The notes beneath the pieces were generated by a model that was not told the DNA's origin, made no database searches, and saw only the letters and a program-made list of their open reading frames with translations. From positions 299,997 through 363,996 of the forward strand of contig NZ_FNGS01000003.1 in NCBI RefSeq assembly GCF_900103285.1: 64,000 nucleotides of DNA. The letters run 5' to 3'. This DNA is from Siphonobacter aquaeclarae (GTDB lineage: Bacteria > Bacteroidota > Bacteroidia > Cytophagales > Spirosomataceae). Below are positions 33,752 to 42,352 of this stretch, piece after piece. How positions within the stretch are numbered: the first letter of the stretch is position 1; each line of letters opens with the position of its first letter. The position numbers and the translations under genes were made by a program.

Positions 33752-34966
33752 TTACAGGGACGAGATGACCTGATCCAGCACATAGGCGTGGATACCAATC
33801 CACTTGGCTTTTTCACCGAGTTGGGAAATCTCAATGCTCAGGTCGCTCCGGAAATCGCTCAGGCAATATTTATTGATAGCCTGGCCGATTGGGTTGGTGA
33901 TGAACGCGCCGGCTTTCACCACGATGCCGTCTACGATAACGATCTCCGGGTTGAAGAGGTGTACAGCAATGGAAAGGCCCTTTCCGAGCTCCGTACCTAC
34001 TTCATAAAGGATATCAATGGCGAAGGAATCACCCTGGCGGGCCGCCTCGATCACGTTTTCGATGTCAATCTGGTCGATTTTTTCGAGGTAAGCCGACAGC
34101 TTCGAAGCACGGCCTTCTTTCAGCCCGCGGCGTACGCGCCGCATGAGCGAGGTAGCCGATGTAATGGTGTCCAGGCAGCCTACTTTCCCGCAGTGACAAA
34201 GCTCTCCTTCCGGGTCAACCTGGATATGCCCGAGCTCGCCTGCAAAGCCGGAAGCGCCCTGGAAGATATCCCCGTTCAGAATAATCCCGAGACCGACGCC
34301 CCAGTCAATATTGATCGCCAGTACGTGCTTCTTTCCGCGTGCCAGGCCGAATCGGTGCTCGCCGAGGACGGTCGCCTTGGTATCGTTCACGACAAAGACC
34401 GGCAGGTTCGTCTTTTCCGAAATCCAGCTGCCGAGCGAGTCGTCAGAATGGTTGATCCGGCGGTAGGTCAGGTTCATCCCGCTCTGGAAATGGATCAACC
34501 CCGGCATGGAAATACCAAGCGCAATGAAATCAGAAGGTTTGAGGCCTGATTCGGTCAGGACATTTTCTGTCAGGGTAAGCAGGTTGTCTGCAAACTGCGA
34601 AGTATCTTCAAGGCGGAGATCAACTTCCTTCCGGTATACGACATCCCGCTGGAGGTTCATCACGACCGCTTTCGTGTCGTGCGTGCTGACATCCAGGGCA
34701 ATAATGTATTTATTCTGAGGGTTGAGGCCGAATAATACCGGTCGGCGGCCGTGGTTTCCGACAGCCGTTCCAAACGTGGAAATCCATTTTTCCTCGACCA
34801 GCTCTTCGACAATGTTGGTCATCGACGGAACACTGCTGTGAAGCCCCTTTGCCAGTTGGGCAAGAGTACTCAGGCCGGATTGATACAACTCGGCCAGAAC
34901 GCCACGGCGGTATTGGCTTTTCTTGTAGTCGACTACACTCTTTTTTGAAACTATTTCGTCTTCCAT
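33752..34966 (-). CDS. ROK-family transcriptional repressor
   Basis: A 404-residue protein with an N-terminal winged helix (about 15-75: SQYRRGVLAELYQSGLSTLA, VPSMTNIVEELVEEKWI) and a ROK sugar-kinase-like domain. The ATP/sugar blocks ALDVSTHDTKAVVMN and NIDWGVGLGIILNG, H247 in GELGH and the zinc motif CHCGKVGC (C257, C259, C264) are present. NagC/Mlc-type ROK repressors release DNA when they bind an amino sugar or a sugar signal. Placed between fucosidase and the divergent aspartylglucosaminidase and GH20 genes, it may sense GlcNAc or its phosphate and control this block (inference). Confidence 0.93.
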   Translation of the reverse strand: MEDEIVSKKSVVDYKKSQYRRGVLAELYQSGLSTLAQLAKGLHSSVPSMTNIVEELVEEKWISTFGTAVGNHGRRPVLFGLNPQNKYIIALDVSTHDTKAVVMNLQRDVVYRKEVDLRLEDTSQFADNLLTLTENVLTESGLKPSDFIALGISMPGLIHFQSGMNLTYRRINHSDDSLGSWISEKTNLPVFVVNDTKATVLGEHRFGLARGKKHVLAINIDWGVGLGIILNGDIFQGASGFAGELGHIQVDPEGELCHCGKVGCLDTITSATSLMRRVRRGLKEGRASKLSAYLEKIDQIDIENVIEAARQGDSFAIDILYEVGTELGKGLSIAVHLFNPEIVIVDGIVVKAGAFITNPIGQAINKYCLSDFRSDLSIEISQLGEKAKWIGIHAYVLDQVISSL

Positions 34967-35266
34967 CGGGTCGATAACGTGTTTTAAAATGAATGTTTAG
35001 AGGTAAACGGAATAGAATATTTGGCGAAAGTTACTTAAAACCCTTAAAAGTTGTAATTTTTGAAATTATTATCTAAATAAACACTTAGTATTTAAAATAA
35101 TTAATAAATAACGACTTTTTTCTTTCTACTTTTATATAAAATTGCTCATCCGGTCTGTTGAGATGCGTATCCTTCTGCCTGAAAACTGCGTGCTAAGACG
35201 TATTTAAGGCATGGGAACCCCTATCCGGCAGGTCAGCCTTTCATTCACACACTTACCTGTTCTTCT
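34967..35266. promoter_or_regulatory. AT-rich divergent control region, ROK repressor / aspartylglucosaminidase
   Basis: A 300-nt gap between divergent start codons, far more AT-rich than its surroundings (about 34985-35145). It contains a short inverted repeat GTTTA-GAGG-TAAAC (34995-35008) and AAATA-N9-TATTT near 35074-35092. I see no gene and no perfect TAnnTTTG element, though TACTTTTA near 35127 is close. It is the natural site for ROK operators and promoters of both arms. Confidence 0.45.
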
Positions 35267-36298
35267 ATGTCTACTCGCCGTTCCTTCCTGCGATGGTCGG
35301 TTCTCGGGGCTACGCTTTCGCCCTTTCGTTCGGTTTTGGCCAAACCTGCAGCTGTGAAACCCCTTGTCGTCTCGACCTGGGACAGCGGCCTGGCCGTCAA
35401 TGCCGTTGCCTGGAAAATCCTCTCCGCCGGAGGATACGCGCTCGATGCCGTTGAGGCCGGCGCCAAATCCATCGAAGCCGAGATCAACTGCTGCGTAGGA
35501 CTGGGCGGGAACCCGGATCGCGACGGGCACGTAACGCTCGACGCCTGCATCATGGATGAAAAGTATAACTGCGGCTCTGTCGCGTTTCTGGAGCGGATTC
35601 TGCATCCGATCTCCGTCGCACGGAAAGTCATGGAAACCACGCCCCACGTGCTGCTCGTTGGCGAAGGCGCCCAGAAATTCGCTCTGCAAAACGGATTCAA
35701 GCTCGAATCCGGCAAGCTTTCCCCCGATGCCGAAAAGAACTGGAAGGAATGGCTGAAGAAATCGGAATACAAGCCCGTCATGAACATCGAGCAGCAGCAG
35801 GGCAAAGGCCGGAAAGGCGGCGGCCCGTTTGCGCCGGCGTTCTTCGACGACGGCACGCCTAACCACGATACGATGGGTACGATTGCCCTCGATGCTTCCG
35901 GACGCCTCTCGGGGGCGTGCACGACGAGCGGAATGGGCTTCAAAATGCGCGGCCGCGTCGGCGATTCTCCGATTATCGGGGCCGGGCTGTATGTCGACGG
36001 GGAAGTTGGCGCCGCCACCTCCTCGGGTCAGGGTGAAGAAGTCATCCGCATCGGAGGAACGCACCTCGTGGTCGAATTCATGCGCAACGGCGCTACGCCG
36101 ATGGAAGCCTGCAAAAAGGCCGTCGAACGCCTCGTCAAAATCAATCCGAAGAAAGCCAAAGACTTTCAGGTCGGTTTCATCGCGATCAATCTTCAGGGAG
36201 AAGTCGGCGCCTACTCCGTCAACAAAGGGTTCAGCTACTCGGTTACCCAGGGGAATGACGGCGGAAAGGTGCTGATGGCGGAAAGCTATTACGCCTGA
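35267..36298 (+). CDS. N4-(beta-N-acetylglucosaminyl)-L-asparaginase (aspartylglucosaminidase)
   Basis: A 343-residue Ntn-hydrolase with a Tat-like signal (STRRSFLRWSVLG). The self-cleavage site NHDTMGTIALD has the nucleophile T202 after D201, the signature of glycosylasparaginases; after it come the substrate loops GRVGDSPIIGAGLYVDGEVG and SSGQGEEVIRIGG. The enzyme splits the GlcNAc-Asn bond, the last step of N-glycoprotein breakdown, and known relatives need core fucose removed first, which fits the two fucosidases here. It is divergent from the ROK repressor and followed by GH20 on the same strand. Confidence 0.94.
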   Translation: MSTRRSFLRWSVLGATLSPFRSVLAKPAAVKPLVVSTWDSGLAVNAVAWKILSAGGYALDAVEAGAKSIEAEINCCVGLGGNPDRDGHVTLDACIMDEKYNCGSVAFLERILHPISVARKVMETTPHVLLVGEGAQKFALQNGFKLESGKLSPDAEKNWKEWLKKSEYKPVMNIEQQQGKGRKGGGPFAPAFFDDGTPNHDTMGTIALDASGRLSGACTTSGMGFKMRGRVGDSPIIGAGLYVDGEVGAATSSGQGEEVIRIGGTHLVVEFMRNGATPMEACKKAVERLVKINPKKAKDFQVGFIAINLQGEVGAYSVNKGFSYSVTQGNDGGKVLMAESYYA

Positions 36299-36327
36299 CA
36301 GCGCTTTTTTTCTTCCTTTCCGGAAAA

Positions 36328-36477
36328 TTGTGCACTCGTTTGTATCGGGTTGTGCATTCGTTTGTGCAGCCCGTATTCGCCTGATTTCCGGACGTTCACG
36401 TCTTTGAAAGCGGCTGTTTTCCGGAAAACCTTTCCTTATTTAGTCCAAAGAATCTTCTGGCTAAACGGGATTCTTTG
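36328..36477 (+). promoter_or_regulatory. Repeat motifs upstream of the GH20 gene
   Basis: TTGTGCAYTCGTTTGT occurs at 36328 and 36350, 22 bp (two helical turns) apart. Further down CAAAGAATC (36446-36454) and GATTCTTTG (36469-36477) form a 9-bp inverted repeat with a 14-nt spacer. Both look like protein-binding sites ahead of the ATG at 36527. The gap 36299-36526 has no other feature. Confidence 0.45.
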
Positions 36478-36526
36478 ACAGATTTCGGGGGTGCCCCGTC
36501 CAGTGTGCCCCATTAAACATTTGTTC

Positions 36527-38365
36527 ATGAAGCGTTTACTCCTCGCCGGACTTTTGGCCGGCGCTACTCTGAACCTCTCTGCTCAGTCGCTCGTGCCGCT
36601 CCCGGCGTCCGTGCAAAAGGAAGCGGGCTCGTTTAACCTGGATGCGCGTACGCAGGTTGTTGCTTCGACTCCCGAAGCCAAACGACTGGCTGCGCTGCTC
36701 AACCAATACCTGAAAAAGACGAAAGGGTATGAACTGAAAGTCGTATCGGCAGCGCCGGCGGCCAATTTCATCGCCCTGTCCGAAAAAAGCGGTCTTCCCG
36801 AAGAAGGATACGAACTGAAGGTAACGCCGAAGCAGATTTCCGTCAGCGGAAAAGACGCCGGGTTGTTCTATGGTCTTCAGACGCTTTTTCAACTGGTTTC
36901 TGCCGGTAATAAAGTAGATGCCGCCGTGATTTCCGACGCGCCCCGCTTCGGCTACCGCGGCGTGATGCTCGACGTAGGCCGGTATTACATGCCGACGTCC
37001 TTCATCAAGCAGCTGATTGATGAAATGGCGTATTTCAAGCTCAACCGCCTGCACTGGCACCTGACGGAAGACCAGGGCTGGAGACTTGAAATCAAGAAAT
37101 ACCCGAAGCTGACGCAGATTGGCGCGTTTCGCGATGAATCCCTGATCGGTGGTTACGGCGACCGTACCCCGCATCAGTTTGACGGTATCCGCTACGGCGG
37201 TTTCTATACGCAGGAAGAAGCAAAGGAAATCGTGAAGTATGCTGCCGAGCGCCACATCGTGGTCGTACCGGAGATCGAGCTTCCCGGCCACTCAACGGCC
37301 GCCCTGGCTGCCTATCCTGAACTCGGCTGCACGCCGGGCCCGTTCAAGGTTCAGACGCTGTGGGGTGTACACAAAGATGTATTCTGCCCGAAAGAAGAGA
37401 CCTTCAAATTCCTGGAAGACGTACTGACCGAAGTCATGGCCATCTTCCCCTCGCCGTACATTCACATCGGCGGGGACGAATGCCCGAAAGACCGCTGGAA
37501 GGAATCCGAATTCTGCCAGAACCTGATTAAGAAGGAAGGTCTGAAGGATGAGCATGGCCTCCAAAGCTGGTTTATCCGTCGTATCGAGAAGTTCCTGAAC
37601 GCAAAAGGCCGGAATATCATCGGCTGGGATGAGATCCTCGAAGGCGGGCTTGCTCCCAACGCGACCGTCATGAGCTGGCGCGGGGAAGAAGGCGGTATCG
37701 CCGCAGCGAAGGAAAACCACGACGTCATCATGACGCCGAACACCTACGTGTATATCGATTACTACCAGGGTAAAGACAAAAAGCAGGAGCCGCTGGCCAT
37801 CGGCGGATTCCTCCCGCTGGAGAAAGTATACTCGTATAATCCGCTGCCGAAGGCCCTCACGCCGGAACAGCAGAAACACATCAAGGGTGTACAGGCGAAC
37901 CTCTGGACGGAGTACGTTCCGAATCCGGCCAAGGCGAACTACATGCTGTATCCCCGTCTGCTTGCAGTAGCCGAAACCGGCTGGACGCCTCAGGAAAAAC
38001 GTCAGTATACAGATTTCGCAGAAAACCGCCTGCCGGGTCAGCTGCGTCACCTCGAAAACAACAACATCAACTACCGCGTGCCGACCCCGATCGGAATGCC
38101 GGTAGAAGATACACTGCGCGGCGATCACTTCAAGATCACGCTGAAAGCTCCTGTCGAAGGCGCGAAAGTCTTCTATTCGATCGATGGCTATACGCCGAAC
38201 GAAACAACGTCGCTGTACACCCAGCCGATCGAGCTGACCATCCCGCAGAACCGCCGGGTGGACCTGAAAACGATCGTGATTACCCCGGCCGGCCTCCGGA
38301 GCGTGGTTTCTACCACTACGCTGGTCAACGGAACGCCGATCCCGGACAAACCTAAAAGGAAATAG
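36527..38365 (+). CDS. GH20 beta-N-acetylhexosaminidase
   Basis: A 612-residue secreted enzyme (signal peptide 1-19, ATG 36527). An N-terminal GH20b domain (about 20-135) precedes the catalytic barrel with GVMLDVGRYYMP, NRLHWHLTEDQGWRLEI, VPEIELPGHSTAALA and the catalytic pair D317-E318 in HIGGDECPKDRW; W in MSWRGEEGG lines the pocket. A chitobiase-type C-terminal Ig-like segment (FYSIDGYTPNETTSLYTQPI) closes it. It frees terminal GlcNAc or GalNAc from glycans by substrate-assisted catalysis. It lies 228 nt after aspartylglucosaminidase on the same strand. Confidence 0.96.
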   Translation: MKRLLLAGLLAGATLNLSAQSLVPLPASVQKEAGSFNLDARTQVVASTPEAKRLAALLNQYLKKTKGYELKVVSAAPAANFIALSEKSGLPEEGYELKVTPKQISVSGKDAGLFYGLQTLFQLVSAGNKVDAAVISDAPRFGYRGVMLDVGRYYMPTSFIKQLIDEMAYFKLNRLHWHLTEDQGWRLEIKKYPKLTQIGAFRDESLIGGYGDRTPHQFDGIRYGGFYTQEEAKEIVKYAAERHIVVVPEIELPGHSTAALAAYPELGCTPGPFKVQTLWGVHKDVFCPKEETFKFLEDVLTEVMAIFPSPYIHIGGDECPKDRWKESEFCQNLIKKEGLKDEHGLQSWFIRRIEKFLNAKGRNIIGWDEILEGGLAPNATVMSWRGEEGGIAAAKENHDVIMTPNTYVYIDYYQGKDKKQEPLAIGGFLPLEKVYSYNPLPKALTPEQQKHIKGVQANLWTEYVPNPAKANYMLYPRLLAVAETGWTPQEKRQYTDFAENRLPGQLRHLENNNINYRVPTPIGMPVEDTLRGDHFKITLKAPVEGAKVFYSIDGYTPNETTSLYTQPIELTIPQNRRVDLKTIVITPAGLRSVVSTTTLVNGTPIPDKPKRK

Positions 38366-38376
38366 GAAGTAACCAC

Positions 38377-38410
38377 AAAAAAGCCCGGAGCACTTGCACC
38401 GGGCTTTTTT
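38377..38410. terminator. Bidirectional intrinsic terminator
   Basis: AAAAAAGCCCGG (38377-38388) pairs with CCGGGCTTTTTT (38399-38410) around a 10-nt loop, giving a T-run on both strands. It separates the convergent GH20 and mini-Fur genes. Confidence 0.9.
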
Positions 38411-38674
38411 TTATGCCGGAAGGGCGTATCGGAAGGTACGGTCGTGGCCCGGAATCTTCCGGGCAAAGCCGGCTTCGACCAGCCAGGCCAGCGCCACATA
38501 TACCGCGCCGATACTCATCTGAAACTCCTCCTGCCGAAGGAGAATCCATAACTCCTCGGCGGATACCGGTTCCGTTGCCCGCTCAAGCAGGCCGGCAACC
38601 TGAACCCTGCGGAAGGAATTCCGCAGGCCTTTTTCCTGGCAATAGTCAGCAATCTTATCCGCGAGCGATGTCAT
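38411..38674 (-). CDS. Short Fur-like winged-helix protein
   Basis: An 87-residue protein that resembles only the DNA-binding half of Fur-family regulators: GLRNSFRRVQVAGLLERA, PVSAEELWILLRQEE, MSIGAVYVALAWLVEAGFAR and RTFRYAL correspond to helices 1-4 and the wing. The metal-binding dimerisation half with its His/Cys residues, usually another 50-60 residues, is missing, and the frame ends at a proper stop before a terminator. It follows the DUF4198 gene by 7 nt, so the two form an operon. It may act as a metal-independent repressor or as a partner of full-length Fur (inference). Confidence 0.75.
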   Translation of the reverse strand: MTSLADKIADYCQEKGLRNSFRRVQVAGLLERATEPVSAEELWILLRQEEFQMSIGAVYVALAWLVEAGFARKIPGHDRTFRYALPA

Positions 38675-38681
38675 AGGTAAA

Positions 38682-39392
38682 TCAGGGGGCTACTTCGAAT
38701 ACCTGCGTGGCGCAGCGCCATACCGCTTTGTATGCTTTGCCGTGGTGCTCACCGTCTTCTTTTTGTGAGCGAGACGCTTCAATCCGGTAGGTTCCGGGCC
38801 ACAGCGGGATAAATTCCGCTACGCCGGTGGTATTGGTGACGACTTCCCGGTTCCAGCCCGAGGGAGAATGTACCGAAACGGTGAGCTTTTCAGCAGGTGC
38901 ATCCTTGAACAAACCAGTCAGCGAAACGGGCTTGCCTACTTTATAGGGCTTGGAAAGGTCACGGACGACATCGATCTCATGGCCGCTGGCAGGTTGTTTT
39001 GCCGCTTTTGCGCCGACGGCCACCGTAGCCGTGGCATTGAACTGGTACTTGGTGGTACCGCCCAGATCCTTTGCATCATGGCGTACCGCAAGGGTATACA
39101 CGCCGTCCTGCTCAGGGGTGAACTCGGCGACGAAATGGTTGTCTGCGGGCGTGACAGTCAGTTGCTTCCGCGTGTTGTCCGGGCCGATCAGCCAGAGCGA
39201 AAACTCGCGGACGTCGGAGTACCAGTCCTTCACTTTTTCGGGCTCGTCGCCCGGTTCGGAATAAACAATACGTACTTCCTGTTTCTGCCCTTTTTTCCCG
39301 GTTGCGCGGGTTTCAATCCAGAGGGCATGGGCAAAAAGCTGGCTCACGGGGAGCGAAAGAAGTAAGGCAAGGAGCAGGGTTCTGCCAGACAT
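38682..39392 (-). CDS. Exported DUF4198-like protein, probable metal-related role
   Basis: A 236-residue protein with a signal peptide (1-21). Predicted cleavage after LFA leaves His as first residue of the mature chain (HALWIETRATG). The body consists of two Ig-like sandwiches (NHFVAEFTPEQDGVYTLAV, PVSLTGLFKDAPAEKLTVSV) as in DUF4198 proteins, which are often placed near metal-uptake genes. An N-terminal His can bind copper in other periplasmic proteins such as CopC; whether it does here is unknown. It is co-transcribed with the short Fur-like gene. Confidence 0.75.
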   Translation of the reverse strand: MSGRTLLLALLLSLPVSQLFAHALWIETRATGKKGQKQEVRIVYSEPGDEPEKVKDWYSDVREFSLWLIGPDNTRKQLTVTPADNHFVAEFTPEQDGVYTLAVRHDAKDLGGTTKYQFNATATVAVGAKAAKQPASGHEIDVVRDLSKPYKVGKPVSLTGLFKDAPAEKLTVSVHSPSGWNREVVTNTTGVAEFIPLWPGTYRIEASRSQKEDGEHHGKAYKAVWRCATQVFEVAP

Positions 39393-39420
39393 AAGAAACG
39401 GTGGGATTTGGTTGTTCTGG

Positions 39421-39450
39421 CAAAGTTATAATTATTTAGACTGATTAAAA
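39421..39450 (-). promoter_or_regulatory. Promoter of the DUF4198 / mini-Fur operon
   Basis: TAACTTTG on the minus strand (39428-39421) matches the TAnnTTTG element, 29 nt from the ATG. Just upstream, TTTAGACTGATTAAAA (39435-39450) is an AT-rich near-palindrome at the place where a Fur-type operator would sit (inference). The remaining gap 39451-39639 is AT-rich and holds no recognisable gene. Confidence 0.5.
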
Positions 39451-39639
39451 ATAAAAAACCAAAACGGGAGACGGAATACGGGAAGAGGGTAGCGGAAATC
39501 GAAGAAGAACCAGTACTTTTCTTTGGAAAACAGAGGTTGAAGGAGTAGTATTACCGGATTTCCGGGAAAAGCGGTTTTTGAAAATAAATACCAGCTTTTT
39601 TTCCTGAATCAATCTCATTCTGCATAACCTGAAAACCAC

Positions 39640-40050
39640 TTGGCCCGCATTTTAGCTGTCGATTACGGTACCAAACGGGTGGGCTTGGCTGTCACCGACC
39701 CGCTTCAACTCATTGCAACCGCCCTTGATACGGTACATGCCACGCAGGCACTGAATTTCATCCGGGAGTATTGTCTGCGGGAGGAAGTAGAAGCTTTTGT
39801 AGTCGGAATGCCGGTTCAGCTTGATGGTTCGGATTCGTCGAATACTCCGCATGTACGGGGTTTTATCCGGCAATTGCGGAAGGCTTTTCCGGATACGCCG
39901 GTGTACGAACACGACGAGCGGTTTACCTCGGTCCTGGCGCAGCGGGCGCTGATTTCAATGGGTACTTCGAAGAAAGACCGGCGGGACAAGGGGGTTGTCG
40001 ACCGGATTTCAGCGACAATTATCCTTCAATCTTTTCTCGAAAGCCGCTAA
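39640..40050 (+). CDS. ruvX: Holliday junction resolvase-like / pre-16S rRNA nuclease RuvX (YqgF)
   Basis: A 136-residue RNase H-fold protein of full length. ILAVDYGTKRVGLAVTDPL at the N terminus supplies the first catalytic Asp, EAFVVGMPVQLDG the second strand, YEHDERFTSVLAQRAL the conserved DER(F/L)TS block, and KGVVDRISATIILQSFLES the last acidic residue. The family processes the 5' end of pre-16S rRNA. Translation starts at TTG 39640, since no ATG or GTG occurs before the first strand. Confidence 0.93.
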   Translation: MARILAVDYGTKRVGLAVTDPLQLIATALDTVHATQALNFIREYCLREEVEAFVVGMPVQLDGSDSSNTPHVRGFIRQLRKAFPDTPVYEHDERFTSVLAQRALISMGTSKKDRRDKGVVDRISATIILQSFLESR

Positions 40051-40197
40051 TCCTCAGGTACTGACGGATGAGACTGCGCATTTTTCCCGAAAGGAATAAG
40101 TGGAAATAACTAGTAGGCAAGTCTTATTGGTCTCGGCCCGAAGAAAGTGTATGGGTATAAAAATTGTTTTTGCAGAATATTTCCTTTGAATAATACT

Positions 40198-40209
40198 ATT
40201 CTATATTTG
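40198..40209 (+). promoter_or_regulatory. Probable promoter -7 region of the glycogen synthase gene
   Basis: ATTCTATATTTG (40198-40209) ends in TATATTTG, a TAnnTTTG element, 63 nt before the ATG. The same 12-mer precedes the ECF sigma gene at 42353. No clear -33 TTTG at the ideal distance is seen. The gap 40051-40272 otherwise shows nothing. Confidence 0.55.
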
Positions 40210-40272
40210 ACAGTTCAAGCTTTGTTTTTTCGGGCAGGTGTCCACAATCATTAACATTATTAAAGATCGGCT

Positions 40273-42102
40273 ATGGCTCTTGAAATCGAACCCATTAAGC
40301 CCAAGGTACGTCCCCGTTTACTGATAGAAACTGCCTGGGAAGTGTGTAACCAGGTGGGGGGGATCTATACCGTTATCCGCTCGAAAGTGCCGGCCATGGT
40401 CGAAAAATGGGGCGACGATTACTTCCTTCTCGGGCCCTATTTCCCGGACAAGGCACTGGCGGAGTTTGAGCCGATCGAGGACCTGGACGACTCGGTTCTC
40501 GGAAAAACCGTCCGGAAAATGCGGGAAATGGGATATGAGGTTCAATACGGGTACTGGCTGGTGACAGGCAAACCCCGTATCGTACTGTTCAACTTCCATA
40601 CCATCCACGATCAGCTTGACGCGATCAAGTTTGAACTCTGGAACCGGCACCAGCTCTCCACCCTCAATGTCGAGGACCTGGTCAATCAGGTAATTCTCTT
40701 CGGGGAATGTATCCGCGTATTCTTATCGGAGTTGTCCCGGGATTTTGGCGCGAAGTATGACATTACCGCCCATTTCCACGAATGGATGGCCGCAACGGCC
40801 CTGCCGGACCTGGCGCGTGAAGCGACCCGGCTCGGAACCGTCTTTACGACGCACGCGACCATGCTGGGCCGCTACATGGCGCCCAATGTGCCGAACTTTT
40901 ACGAGCACCTGCCGTCTTTCAACTGGCGGGAGCAGGCAAAACATTTCGGAATCGAAACCCAGGCGACGATCGAGTACCTGGCGGCGCAGAATTGCCACGT
41001 CATGACGACGGTCTCGGACGTCACAGCGAAGGAATGCGAATTCCTCCTCGGCAGAAAGTGCGACCTTACTCTGCCCAACGGGCTGAACGTGACGCGGTTT
41101 ACCGCCACGCACGAATTTCAGAACCTCCACGTACAGTATAAGGAGAAGATCCACCAGTTTGTGATGGGTCACTTCTTCCAGAGCTACTCGTTTGACCTTG
41201 ACAAAACCCTTTACTTCTTTACTTCGGGGCGGTTTGAGTATTCCAATAAAGGCTACGACCTGACGCTGGAAGCCCTCAACCGGCTCAATGCCAAACTGAA
41301 GGCGACCAAATCGGATGTCACCATTGTGATGTTTATCGTCACGAAGAACCCGGTGTATTCCATGGATGCCGACGTGCTCCAGAGCCGGGCCGTCATGGCC
41401 GAAATCCGGCAAACCTGCGAAGCCATCGAAAAACAGATCGGCGAGCAGCTGTTTATGTCGTCGGCGACGAGCAACGACCTGAAGATGCCGGATCTCAACC
41501 AGTTTGTCGACGAGTACTGGCAGCTGCGTCTCCGGCGGACGGTTCAGTCCTGGAAAAGCCACCATCTTCCGAAGACCGTCACGCACTACCTCAAGCAGGA
41601 AGATGCGATTGTGGATTTTCTCCGGAAAGCCAATCTGCAGAACCACGAGTCGGACCGCGTCAAGATCGTCTATCACCCCGATTTTATCGCGTCGACGAAC
41701 CCGCTCTTCGGAATGGACTACAGCCAGTTTGTCCGCGGGTGCCACCTGGGTATTTTCCCGAGCTATTACGAGCCCTGGGGATATACGCCGCTGGAGTGCG
41801 TCGTTCGGGGCGTGCCGACGATTACTTCGGATCTCTCCGGTTTCGGGGATTACATGAATCAGATCATGGCCGATCCGGAAAACTGGGGGGTTTACGTGCT
41901 CAACCGCAGTCAGCACGATTTCCACCAGGCGGCCGAAACCCTGTCGGAGCTCCTGTTCAAATTTGTGCGCGCATCCCGTCGCGACCGCATCATGCAGCGT
42001 AACCGGACCGAAAGTATCTCGGAAGTATTCGACTGGAAGAATCTCCGGAGCTATTATGACACGGCGCACGACCTGTCGCTGAAGCGCCGGAAACCGGCGT
42101 AG
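40273..42102 (+). CDS. Glycogen synthase, GT3 (eukaryote-like) type
   Basis: A 609-residue cytoplasmic glycosyltransferase. RLLIETAWEVCNQVGGIYTV at the N terminus is the donor-site signature (ExxWEVCNKVGGI) of GT3 glycogen synthases, and FPSYYEPWGYTPLECVV holds the two conserved glutamates of the active site; HFHEWMAATALPDL and TVFTTHATMLGRYM are further blocks. It transfers glucose from UDP-glucose or ADP-glucose to glycogen. GT3 enzymes are known from animals, fungi and Bacteroidota; proteobacterial GlgA is GT5. It stands alone with its own promoter and terminator. Confidence 0.95.
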   Translation: MALEIEPIKPKVRPRLLIETAWEVCNQVGGIYTVIRSKVPAMVEKWGDDYFLLGPYFPDKALAEFEPIEDLDDSVLGKTVRKMREMGYEVQYGYWLVTGKPRIVLFNFHTIHDQLDAIKFELWNRHQLSTLNVEDLVNQVILFGECIRVFLSELSRDFGAKYDITAHFHEWMAATALPDLAREATRLGTVFTTHATMLGRYMAPNVPNFYEHLPSFNWREQAKHFGIETQATIEYLAAQNCHVMTTVSDVTAKECEFLLGRKCDLTLPNGLNVTRFTATHEFQNLHVQYKEKIHQFVMGHFFQSYSFDLDKTLYFFTSGRFEYSNKGYDLTLEALNRLNAKLKATKSDVTIVMFIVTKNPVYSMDADVLQSRAVMAEIRQTCEAIEKQIGEQLFMSSATSNDLKMPDLNQFVDEYWQLRLRRTVQSWKSHHLPKTVTHYLKQEDAIVDFLRKANLQNHESDRVKIVYHPDFIASTNPLFGMDYSQFVRGCHLGIFPSYYEPWGYTPLECVVRGVPTITSDLSGFGDYMNQIMADPENWGVYVLNRSQHDFHQAAETLSELLFKFVRASRRDRIMQRNRTESISEVFDWKNLRSYYDTAHDLSLKRRKPA

Positions 42103-42134
42103 TATAATTAAAAGAAGAAATAGCGTTATTTCAT

Positions 42135-42167
42135 AAAAGGCCGGATTCCGCAGGGATTCGGCCTTTT
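42135..42167 (+). terminator. Terminator after glycogen synthase
   Basis: AAAAGGCCG (42135-42143) pairs with CGGCCTTTT (42159-42167) around a 15-nt loop, ending in T4. The 366-nt gap 42103-42468 also holds the sigma-factor promoter and no gene. Confidence 0.7.
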
Positions 42168-42352
42168 CGTTTCCGTGTAAAACAGGAAAATCGGCAAAAT
42201 GGCGAAACAGGAACGGATTATTTGCTGTGAAGGAAATATGACAAAACAATTAAAAAGCCATTAACGATTTATTACGAAAAAAAGAATTTCCGATCGTTTG
42301 CGCAAATTGAAGACTTCTTTACGCAAAATACGTAGAATCACAGGAAAGTGCC

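Noticed and set aside
40723-42249. Minus-strand open frame of 508 codons opposite glycogen synthase
   Set aside because: Same reasoning: fully antisense to a conserved gene, with no recognisable domain or start context.
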